Assembly: GCF_014529535.1 (NCBI RefSeq)
Contig: NW_023503375.1
Location: 4,213,620-4,277,619 of the forward strand
DNA length: 64,000 bases
Origin: Bradysia coprophila
Lineage: Eukaryota > Arthropoda > Insecta > Diptera > Sciaridae
Direction of reading: 5' to 3'
In this document: one piece after another, positions 37,440-49,400 of the stretch
Layout of the letters: each line of letters starts with the position of its first letter
Numbering within the stretch: position 1 is the stretch's first letter
Program-made: the position numbers and the translations under genes
The notes under the pieces: model-generated
What the model was told of the DNA's origin: nothing
Database searches by the model: none
Seen by the model: only the letters and a program-made list of their open reading frames with translations

Positions 37440-38097
37440 CTAAGTACCATTTTTCCCAAGATATATCACTTTTATTAAAATTCAATATGGCCATCGGCAG
37501 CCATTTTGTTAGGAGACCGGAAATTTTACAGACGCTTTACTTTCGTTAATACCTTTCAAACAAAAAAAAATTCATGAAATTCGGTCAAAATTTACTCGAG
37601 ATATTGACAAAATACTCCACGTTCACTGTACGGCCGAGTAGCCAGATAAGAGCTCACTCCAAGAGACCTAGCTCACGCTCAGGAGAACATAATTTCATAA
37701 ACTTTGTTTTCCCTGATTGGTACGGTCAATACCTATCTAATAAAGCTAAAACAGACGACATATGTTCAAATGTGGCCGACCTACAAGCTAAAACTGCTTG
37801 CCGCCCTGTGCCTGTTTCACACCAAGGGGTCTAACTCACGAGTCGGTCATCCGATTTCCATAAACTTTTTGTCGATCGGTATTGTAAATACCTTTTATTT
37901 GACGTATCACGTACAAGGTAACGTTTAAATGTCCGGAGATATCTTCGAAAAACCGTAAAGCACTTATTGGGCCACAGCTCGGGAGGGGTCGATCCAAAAT
38001 CACTCATCTTCGCACTTAGCCTGTCTTTTGACATTACCAAACGAGAAAAAAAAAAGAATTTTAGAAATCGGATGTGTTTTACTCAAGTTAGAAAACG

Positions 38098-38128
<31 letters not shown>

Positions 38129-38260
38129 GGACATTTTTTTTCACTGATTTGGCATCTCTAGACAACCACAATAGGTTTCCCCTTACTCAGGGAGTCCAAT
38201 TCGACGTGTTACAAACGTATGCGTAAACCTATAAGACCCCAGTACTTCGTACGGGTCTAA
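37440..38260. repeat. dispersed repeat with GACA microsatellite, copy 1
   Basis: It shares GTCAATACCTAT, ATATGTTCAAAT, CCTGATTGG, TAAAGCACTT and the AAATCACTCATCTTCG / TTTTGACATTACCAAACG type blocks, diverged, with 40740-41170. It holds short scattered open frames that do not agree with any known protein. It may be an old fragment of a larger element. Confidence 0.55.
38098..38129. repeat. (GACA)n microsatellite
   Basis: Seven to eight tandem GACA units at the right part of the dispersed repeat 37440-38260. Confidence 0.95.
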
Positions 38261-39346
38261 AAATTGTATTTTGACGCGATTACAGGTGCTGACTTATTTT
38301 GGCCTGGTGACACGTGTTAAATTTCGCCGTGGACGTTGACATAAATAAAAGCAATTCATTTTGTTTTTAAATATTTTTATATTGATCTTCTTAATTTTGG
38401 AATACAAACTTTGTTTACAACAACCAAGAAACACAACGAACAATCATCAATTTTCCTTGCATGTATTATGATATTGCGAATATGTGAACGCCAATTAAAT
38501 TGGATTTTAACTGTTAGAACAACAATTATTCTTAATAAGTTTTATAAACAGATCCATTTTCAGGTTTACATTTTTAATAAGAAATTTCTAAATTATAATC
38601 AACTAAACTTTAATAACGCTTTCCTAAACATAACCTCGAGCGTAAAAAATGGACAAATAAGGATATTTATCATAAACGATTTGGATCAATATTTCTAAAA
38701 GTAAAAGAAAAAGGCTACGTTAAAATATAGAGCGTTAGAAGAGCGGAAAAGGAGAGAGAAATAGGAAAATTATTCAACTGGTCTCGATGAATGATATGTC
38801 AAAAATTTGTATGGAAAAATCCAGTTGACTAGGAACGAAAGCAGATAGTTTAACTGAGTTCGATGGGTTCACACTCTTTTTGACATTCTCTTTAAACACT
38901 CTATAAGCTACTTGACAATGGGACAAAAATGATACCCTTATATATTCACAAGTACATTAATGAAAGGTTTTATCGGATATCTCACATCTATCTTTGGAAA
39001 TTTGGGCTCTGTATAATCCTCATTTGCCGAATATTTTCGCTTTGGTAAATTTCTAATTTTCATGAAAAATAAACTTTACATTTTATGCAGGTACAGTTTA
39101 AGCGGCCATACACACTGCATGAACATTGTAATAAAATAATTGTATATTATATACGAGAGAAACGAGAGTTTCTTTTCACCGAACATTAAATTTTAAATTT
39201 AATTTAATTTCTGTTTTGTTTTAAATCGATTTAACATTCATTATTACATAAAAGGAATTTCATTTTTTTTTTTCATTTCATTTCATTTGTTTGATTTAAC
39301 ATAGTAACATATTGATTAAAATAATTATTTCCGAACCGTCATGTTC

Positions 39347-42300
39347 TCAATCAGTGTTTAGTGGCCCGAATAAATAAACTCCAGGTTGTTTCTCGTCCAC
39401 ATTGCCCAAGTACTGGGCATACAGTTCCTGGTATCGCGATAATGTAAGCCCACCACGACGACGATCATCATCCTACAGAAATTTTTGGTTGTTGAAACAA
39501 TTGAAGGATTCACCTCGTTAAATGAAATCAGTTGCAAACCATTGAAGTAGTAGATTACATTGGATGCGGTGAAGGTTATTCATTACATGAGGTATCAATT
39601 TTGTGATAAATGCAAACTCACAATTGTATTTTTTGGAGAAAAAAGCTTCGGTAACTGCCATTTAGCCAAATTGTTTGTATATCCGAGCAGGAGGCAAGGT
39701 ATACAATTAAATTCGTAAAAAAAAACAGTTGCCGAAGTAAGTTGCTCAAAGACTCACGAGTGAGTTTGCGAATATCACAAAGTCGTTTTTGAAGTAATAC
39801 AGTACAGTAGCAAGGCTGTAAACTTTGGGAAGGTCTCGCAGATACAGATACGCGGGTGACACACATAAAGCTTGACATTTTCATAGTAGGTGATTCTGTT
39901 TTGTGTGTCCCCGCGTATCTAATAAAATGGCGGTCTGAGTGACCTCCCCAACAGTCTACAGCCTTGTACAGTAGCAGCATCCAATGTCTTCTGGTTTGCT
40001 ACCTGCCCCCTAGCGAAAGTTGATTTCCACATAGGAACAACATAGTCCACATGTAATGGATCATTTTCGCAGCGGACAAACTGCTATGTAATGGTCAACT
40101 TTCGCATGGGGCAGCTAGTAAATTAACTTACATTCAACAAACTATCGAACGCATCATAAACCACTTGAGCATTATCAACAGCGATACGATTGATGCAATT
40201 ATAGCAGAATTCGTGTTTGTTTACAACTCCATCACCGTTCAAATCAATCATTTTGAAGTTTGCTTCAATGAATGCTTTCATTGCCTGATTGGAAAACAAA
40301 AATAATTGAAAATTGTTTCACTTATAGATGTTGTTGGTTTACCTGTGGAAATTCTCCGTACTTCTTTCCGAGGCAAGTCTCTTTCACAGCTTGTTTGAAT
40401 TCTTCGGTTGAAATTCGGCCATCCTAAGTAGACAATTATAATTTCTAGTCATGAGATTGAAATTAGGTTTATCAATAAATAGTTTTTAATTTAAGAAAGC
40501 TATTTGTTCACTAAGGTGACAAAACGGTACTGATGATTTGTCTACCAAGGTGAACACAACGTTTTTCATGTGTTTTTGAATATGTAGAGCTTTTGTTAAC
40601 GAATAAATAATAAATTGACAGTGCAGCGAAGAAAATGTATATTTTGCCCCCCTCTATTAGGCCCGTACAAAGCAGGTACTGGATTAATAAGCCGTTAATT
40701 ATTTTGAGTTTATTTATAACAGTCAAAACCTCTTAAAAGGGTAAAATGTGACGCAAATGCCTGTACATAAAGACAACTGACATCATTATATTCTGCGTCT
40801 GTACTCAAAAAATTTTCAACCAAAATTTGCCCCGACTTAGGACTTGCGTCATGTCCGTTACGCTAGTCAATACCTATTTATTTATGAAGGAAAAATGATC
40901 GAAATATGTTCAAATTTGCTCGGCCTCTTTGCGAAAAACGCTTGGCGCTATGTACCTGGTTCACTCCAATTCGATTTCTGTGAACTTCTTTTTTTCCTGA
41001 TTGGACGCTTCATTTACAGTGTAGCGTTCGAAATACCCTAAAGCACTTTTTTCGCTTATTATCTGGTTATCAGCTTAAGAGGGAGCGAACTAAAACAGCC
41101 CATCTTCAGCCTACGCCTTTTTTTGGCATTGTTAAACGGGGAAAAAATATTTTCAGAATCGTCATTGAAGATAGACACTTCAAATAGATCAGTGAGTTAG
41201 GGCGGTAGAAGCTGAAGGTTATTCGGTCTTAAGTGTTCTCTTCTTTTATTAAGGACTAAGAGAAGTAACCAGTATAAAAATTGAATACCTAGGCTGAGCC
41301 TACTCTAAGGAGCTGTGTGTTTCTTTTTAGTTGAAATAGGGCATTCATTAGTTTGTTTTGCAACCTCAGATAGAAGCAAAGAAGAATAATTTCAAACAAA
41401 AACGAGAAGATTGTGCCCATGAAAGTGGATGACAAAAATGACAGAGTGAACCCAGAGTGAAAGGCATTACTCGTCCGAAACGCAAAGCTACTGCCATAAT
41501 AGCCAACACAAAGATAATTAGCTTAGTCAAGTCATTTACGATAGTCTCTCGTGGGTATTTATTTATATCTATTGTTGTATATACATATGCTCGTTTTGTA
41601 ATTTTGTTACGTCCATACAACTGGGAAATAAACGAAAATAACCTTTTTCATCCTTGCAGCGTGAATAACCCTATTTTCTCCACTCAAATGTGGGCAGAAG
41701 ATGGTGTTTTGTTGATGTTTGTTGCATGTTGTTTATTCGTCATTTGTCAATGAATGTTTAATGTTTCTTGGATTGATGAGAGTTCAGGTGAAAATTTTTT
41801 AATTTTCTCAACTCTTGTTCATCCCATAGGGCGATCAAGAGATTTTTTTTTTGCAACTCGAGTTTGGTATTTTTGGAAAGGTGCGGTCTCAGGCTATGCG
41901 ATATAGTAGCAAATGAAGCCGTACCCAGCAGTGGATGAGCTAGACATGACCAGAAAGCTGCCCGATGGTGAGAAAATCAGTCAAAGTTGTCCACATTCAC
42001 AAAGTAAAAATGTTAAATTTCTTGTTAGTGCATATAATTGTTCGGTAGACCAGAGACAACCAGTATATAGCAATTAATTTCATTTTTAGGAGAACTTCCC
42101 ATACATTTCCAAAAATCTCAGGAATGTGGGCACCCATAAGAAAGTTTTTTAAGATTTGTTGAAAAAATTGAAAAACCCCCTCCCAATTTTTTGATATGTT
42201 AAATGGGATGTGCTAGTCTTCATTTTAAGCCAATAAAATGAAAAATCGGTTGGGGTGCTCATTGACAAAACCATAAAATTGGACTGTGATGCCTCACCCT

Positions 42301-45300
42301 GACTCACAGCTACAACCTTTCGACCCGACGATACTTTTATTAGAATCGTCTGTCAATTCTCTACAAACTACCATTAGATCAAAACCGACCGGGTCGTTTC
42401 ATTTCGGTGTAAAATTTTCTGAAAAAGTCATGATTTTGAAATTTTCTTAGAGTCGCCCCGAGCCGGAGAGGTCGTTTTAAAAAAATTCTTCTTCTATGAA
42501 ATGATCACCTTGAAGGTATTCATAGGCATTGAAATTGCCTATCGATAGCACCATAAACGTCCGGAAACAAAAATGGTGTGTCCGATACAAAAAAAATTTC
42601 CATCCTTAGTAAACAAGTAACCACTGATTCTATCATTAAAATCATTTCTAATTTACTTGTTTCTGCTGCTCTTTTCTTTTCAGTAATTATTATAGATTTA
42701 GTTGATTTTATGAATATTTTGCAGTTTCCAGCTCGAGCCGGAGGCGAGTGCTGGAAACGAATTCGCTAAAAAAGCATTTCAGCATAAGTTAAGAACCATA
42801 ATTTTTCCTAAACGCGATATTTCAACAACTTAGACAAATTTCTTTGAAGTTTAGGGAATTTCGGGAAAAAATTTCGAAAATCCTGCAATTGTAAAAAATG
42901 GAACGAGTGCTTATTGCCCAGAAATTTGACACATTTTCAGGAATAAAATGACAATAGTCCTGAAGAAGTCTTTTTTTGCATGCGCTTCCCCTCACATGCC
43001 AATAATCTACTAAACTCTAAAGCCCTAACGGGATATTGATCGTTTATTCTCGTAGAGTACTATCGCATGGCATGCAGGTATGGTAGAAATGACACCTACG
43101 CATGCATTGAGAAAGCTGCGATTAACGTTAATTACATATATTTCTACGTACAGCTGCTACAAATCGATTAGAATCAGTTTTAAATAAAGGGAAAAAACAA
43201 AAACATTTTAATTCAGAATAATGAATGGCGATGACAGACTTTCACTACATATTTTATCAGATCACACATGAATATCCAATGGATATTATCCATAAGTGCA
43301 GGTGGAACAACAGGACCAAATTTTGAAAACGCCATTTTTGACATGAACTTTTTTATTTTTACATTCATGCAGATCGAGGTGCAGATATAAGTCGGTATGT
43401 CGATACTGCAGTGTTCGCTAATTGTATTGAAAACTTCTGAATCAGAGTCATATTAGCAAGGACATGTAGAAGAAAAACTTAGGCTTAAATTGTATGTGTT
43501 GGTAGCCATGATTTTGACATCTAACTAGCTCATCAGTGTTACCAACACAGGTTTTCTTTGCCTCACGAATATTCAACTTTGTCGCTTGTATACCCAAGGT
43601 TCTGAAAAAACCTTGTGTATCCCTCCTTCATATATGATTTTAGTTGCAAGCGACGCCGACGACGTTTCACCAATGCATATAAAACACTGGGTATGGCCAA
43701 ATCATCATACGAAACGGAGTACACAAGACGACAAACTTTGAGGAGGTCACGCAAATCGCCATTTACTTTGTATACAACTGAATTTTACAACTAAGGCGGT
43801 ATGGTAGCACAAATATATATTGACAAACCTAGGATTTGGTATTCATTGCGTTTGACAAAGCGAACTATTTTATGTCTTATCGGAGAGGTTCGTTTTCGAA
43901 GTTTTTGTTTGATTTCATTATTATCCGAAAGCACACATATCCCTTTCATGTCTCATTACATGAAATGTGAACGAAATGTTAGCAAAGGTTGTTTTATAAT
44001 TTATAAAGAGACAAATCGGGGTGGTTTTAGATTGTATCTGTACAGACAGACGAGACGCAATACGTACATGATATAGGTAACACATAAAATTAAAGTATTT
44101 TTCCGAAATGAATAAAATATTCACAACGCATTATGTATTCCCCATTTCGTTTCGAGCTGGATTATAATTCACCAGAGGGGAAAGAATGTTTCTCGAACAC
44201 ACGAATGACCTACAATGTAGGTCCTATTATAGTTGTCAGTTCCTGTTGGACAATAGATTTGATTGGAAAAGTTTTGAATCTTTTTTAAGAACGACTAGAG
44301 TAGAGAGGGGCATCTCGTTCCAGCAGCGTTGTAACCGTATCAGCAAGTATAAACAGTTTTGATTGTATGTGTGGATCAGCTGAAAAATAACTGAAGCAAA
44401 TTCATGTTGAAAATTCACTGCCTCTGACTTTATAATATTTTCATTATTTTCAACAAAGACCGTTCAATTGACATTTGCATCACATGGAGCGAACATAGGA
44501 AATTGCTGGATTGGTATGCTGAGAGAATTATTTTAACATAAATATGTATGTGTTAGTTCAGCTAAAGTCGGATCAAGACATCCATACGCATGTTAAAATA
44601 ACTCTCAAGGGATACGAAGTCTCATGCCTAATGCAATTGAGTGCTTCCCTCCATGTGATGTACTAGTTATTTGTTCAACGAGTGAACAAAAGTTGAAAAT
44701 TGAATTTTGAGAGTGTTCTTCGTGACCACAGCGTAGCGAGAGCCACAAGTCACACGAGAAAATAAAATTGGCATCGTTTTTCTCGAGGTAAACACAGAGG
44801 TCCCACCTAAAATTTGATTTTTTTGTCATGTTTCCAACGAGAAAACTTGTGTTCTGACGGAGAAAATTTAGTTGTGTTGACGACTCTCTCCATTTATTCA
44901 TTCCCTAATAATTCACTTATTTATCATTTATCCGCATGACTCGTATAATTCACTTATCCATCCCGCTCTGTTTACTGATCTAAATTCGTAGAAAACCTAC
45001 CTAAACATTCCGAAAGATTATCAGGAAATTCTTAAAATTTGATGAATTTTTCGTATTTTTTTAATTTTTCGAGAATTCTGGAATTTTACGAATTTTTCGG
45101 AATTCCAATTTTCAATTATAGGCCCTGGAAGGGGCCTTCACCGTTCCACATGTTGTCAACAAAAGAAGGGTAAAGAGAGTCGTTTCACTCACATGTACGT
45201 GTAGAATTGAAGGAACGTAAAGGCTAGAGCTGTTTATATGTGATGGAATGTAAGTGGAACGAAAAGAACAGACGAAACGAAATCTAATGATGAGTTCAGT

Positions 45301-46374
45301 TAAACTTTCTCTTCTTCTTTTTGGGTCATTTGTTACACAAGGCGTGTGATAGTTATAGTTTTTGCTAAACAAGGAAAGAAAATATAAAATTTCAAGACGA
45401 TCGATTCGCGGCACTCGCTTCGCTCTACCTGTGTACAACAGTACCACTCTTTTAGTTCCATTTTTGTTCGTAAAAAGGAAAAAGTGGAACAATTGTCACG
45501 CTGAATGTATGCAACGTTGCATAAGTTCCATTTGTAGAAGTAAAGTCAGAGAGATGTTAAATACGACGTCGTCATATTGACATCTATCTGAGTAAAGTGT
45601 AGCTAAAAATGTGAAACTATTGTAACGCTACATATATGCGGCGTGAAGATACCAACCTCCGCTTTTTTATTTTATGAAAAAAGTGGAATTAAAAGAGTGG
45701 TATACTATTGTAACGCTGGTCTTCGCTCTTGCCGCAAAACGTTGCTCTTATACGGGCTTACCAGTCACACGGACTCGATCGGTGTGGTGAAACCGTGAGC
45801 AAAGTGAAAGTTAAGGAAAAGTTTGAACTAAATTGAATTGATTTGAACTGTTTGAACGAATGTGAAACCACAATAAATCAAACGGAAATGAATAATTTTA
45901 CAAAACAATGTAATTCTGTGTTATTAAAAACGTTACGATCAGTCCCGTAATCTGTATCGTGGAACGCTGGCTTCATACGCAATCGGTCTGGAGCTTCAAT
46001 CTTGTTTGGACGTTTAGGGTTTCCAAATTTCAATTTGCTTTTGCAATTTTCCTGCATAAATCGTATCTCAATGTTCGGAACACCACCGAACCAATACAAC
46101 ATTTGAAATAAAAACGTTACGTTATTTTGTCTCTGTAAACGAATTATCCTCACAAGTTCACCCACAAGAACACTGATGTTAACCCATTCAAAGGAAACCG
46201 ATAAATTAACCATAATTGAGTGAGGAAGTTCATTCGAAACGTTGTGGTTAATCAAAAACTTTTGCCTTTGACAAATAGTTCCGTTCGGGATTCACACACA
46301 TACAATTACCTCTACCCTTGCTATCGAGAGAGGACAAACAATTTTGGTCACGTAAACCGTCATAAAGATGAACG

Positions 46375-46406
<32 letters not shown>

Positions 46407-49400
46407 TGCAAGCACAAACACAAGGGATATATCCCTTTGATGTTGATGGTTCACATCAACACGGTCTAGCCTAAATAATTGGGGGAAATGCTCGGTAATG
46501 GGAATTAATATTATTCTTGAAAAGTTGAGGATTACATACGGGGGGGAAGACATGAGCCGGAAGACTATTCCACAAACGAATCGCAACTGAGAAGAAAGTT
46601 CCCTTGAACTTTGCCGTGCGGCAAAATCCAGAAGCGACAACATGGGGATGTGCTCGTGCTGATTGCCTAGTGACAAGAGTCGAATTGTGGATAGGCGGGA
46701 TCAGCGTCGATATCTCCGATGAACATTCACCGTAATAGTATCTGTAGAACAACGAAATAGCACCAACGATGCGCCGATGTTCGAGAGTGTCAATTGGATT
46801 TGTAACGCTTTCGTCACCGATCAATCGGATAGCTCTCCTTTGAAGTCTTTCGAGAAGATCCAACGTTGAGGGTGGAGCACCGACCCAGAGATGAGAGTTG
46901 AATTCAACTAGAGGCCTTACATAAGCTTTGTATATAGTCACAAGCTCTGTGGACGAGAAGAATCTTTTGCATCTCCTGAGAAATCCCAATCTCTTTGCCG
47001 CTGCCTTCGTCACACTCACTACGTGTTCATTCCACAGCATCTTGCTGGTAACATTCGTTCCGAGCAATCTTAGACTTGAAGTGTCTTCAAATTCGTCGGT
47101 CATGGTGGGCAGAGCCGTCGTCATCTCAGTCCTCTTGTGGGAGAACCGACATTTTTGAGTCTTGCCTAAATTCAGCTCAACTCTGTTAGCTCGGACCCAC
47201 TCCTTAAGAACACCAATGTCGGAACTCAATGTCTCTACCATACCTTTGCGAGCCTCATCTACATCCTCTTTCTTCGGCACTTTATCGAACTTATACGAGT
47301 GGTGTAGCGTGCTGTCATCAGCAAATCCATGAATGGGATTGGATGTAGCGTTCAAAAGGTCATTGATGTAAATCAGAAACAAGATTGGTGAAAGAACCGA
47401 ACCTTGGGGGACTCCTGCATTTATCTCCAGCCTATCGGAAGTAGCTCCATCAAATACAACTTGGATCTTTCGACTCTTCAAAAAACTCTCGATCCAGCAA
47501 CACATCTCTGGACCCACTCCGAAAGCAGCTAATTTGCTGAGCAGGTTCCTATGCCAGACTCGATCAAAGGCTTTTGAGAAATCGAGAGCAATCGCTTGAG
47601 TCTCGCCAAACGAGTGAAGAGACTGACTCCACATCTGTGAAAGATATGCCATCATATCACCCGTTGAACGTTTCGATCTGAAACCATATTGCCTATCGTG
47701 TATGAGCCTGTTCGTCTCTAGGTAAAGCATTAAATTTTGCTTAATTACCTTTTCCATAACTTTTGCCAACACAGAAGTTATCGCAATCGGTCGATAGTCT
47801 TTCGGATCAGAGCGGTTTCCCTTCTTCTTGAAAACCGGCTGAATATTTGTCAGCTTCCAGTTAGCTGGGTAAACGCCCGAAGAGTAAGACAGATGAAAAA
47901 GTCGAGCGAGTGGCCGAGAAAGCACAGAGTTACAGTTCTTAAGAACCGTGGCGGGAATACCGTCAGGACCAGAGGACTTCTTCGTGTTGAGGCTTTTCAT
48001 CACTCGGCTAATCACCCTATCTCTAAAGTAGATCCTTTTCATCCTACACCTTACTCGCGGCATAACCGGCGGCGCTTGGTCCGTATCATCTAGAGTAGAA
48101 TTCTTGGCAAAAATCCTAACAAACGCATTCGCTTTAGACTCCGCGTCAATGATCGGATCACCTTCGCAGTCCATAAGTGGAGGAGTAGAAGACTTCACAA
48201 AGTTATTACTAACACTCTTTGCAAAGGACCAAAAGGACCTAGAATCATGGTACGTGTTCGTCATACGAAGCCATTAATTTGAAGCAAGTTTTTCTTATAC
48301 ACATACTCCATATGCCAGTTCGGTCGTGTTACAGTAACAAAATATTTTAAGATCACGATTTTATGTCTTTCTCTTGCTACATAAATCTAATTCTGAATAT
48401 TACAATTCTTCGGTGGATGTTCTGTACACCTAGCTCCGCCGCATTTGCGCATACATTTTTCTTAAGGTCAGGTTATAGCGTTCTCTAACGCTATGTAAAC
48501 ATATTGCGATGGAAAACACCATAACCTGGCCTTAAATCTATTTTATTCGATTACGAAACTTATACATTAGATAAAGAGTAAATGAGTACCCACATTGAAT
48601 GGGGTTGAGCGTGGAGCGTTCAACACACGATAAACGATTTACAAATAAGTTCGTTTGTTATACTATTTCTTAGTTGTAAACATAACACTGCTCCTAGCAT
48701 TAACACTGAATTAATAAACGTCAAATTTGGAGATTTTAGTGGCAAGAGCTATTCTGACAGTTCTATTACTGAATGACAATTAAATATCCAAATATGCTAC
48801 ACAAAAGTGACAATGCTACTCAAAGTATGTTCTGTATCTGCTCGAAAATTTGTTTACTCACGAGAGGGAAGTTTGTATCGAGAGCCGAAGGCGAGCACTT
48901 TTCACAGTCACAAACAGTTATGTAGCAGCCCATAAATGCCATTTTCAGAAGAAACATAGAGTAACTGCAAATGCCTCAACCAAATTATTTTTTATGTTAA
49001 AGCTAGGAGCGGTGCTATCTTGTTAGCAAGTAAATCAAAACTGATTCATAATAAATCACTAAAGACCAGCGCACAACCATTTGCGTATCTGGTTTTCACC
49101 TACCACAATCGGACACAAAATTTACCTTGTCGAAATCGGCCAAATCCGATATTTCATCCCATAAACTTCTCATAACGTGTTGATATTCGCTTAATTTGAC
49201 TGGATTACATTCACCTTTTCCTTCGATCACACACGCCCGCACAGCCATACACTCGAAATCCTTTTGGTCCAACTGGCCATTGTTGTCGATGTCTGCAAAG
49301 ATGAAAGAAGACAAATGTATCGTGAAAAGTACACAGAATCACGTCGTACCGATGTTTACAAAACATGTCTTTACGACGGGTGAAATAAAATCCAGTGATG

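Larger units (their letters stand above)
24061..39346. other. 15-kb gene-free region rich in MITEs
   Basis: No host gene was recognised between the ZCCHC-like gene and the 3' end of Scp. The region is AT-rich, with a CACA microsatellite near 24330 and a GAAGAA run near 28306-28325. Its recognisable content is the series of foldback and dispersed repeats listed separately. A 172-codon minus-strand frame at 30561-31079 overlaps a repeat and is not supported as a gene. Confidence 0.6.
40424..49125. other. Scp intron 2
   Basis: An 8.7-kb intron with no host exon recognised. It carries a dispersed repeat (40740-41170), a repeat shared with 57508-57580, foldbacks at 42724-42760, 45432-45715 and 48462-48535, the non-LTR element 46375-48264 and a MITE at 48685-49017. 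A partial CAAGGCTGTA-family end (CAAACTTTGAGGAGGTCACG) lies at about 43733. Confidence 0.6.

Noticed and set aside
38098..38129. Regular short repeats as a CRISPR array
   Set aside because: It is a plain GACA microsatellite without spacers, in a eukaryotic genome.
46360..48290. A target-site duplication around the LINE
   Set aside because: CGTCATA occurs near both ends but is not adjacent to the poly(A) tract, so it does not count as a duplication.
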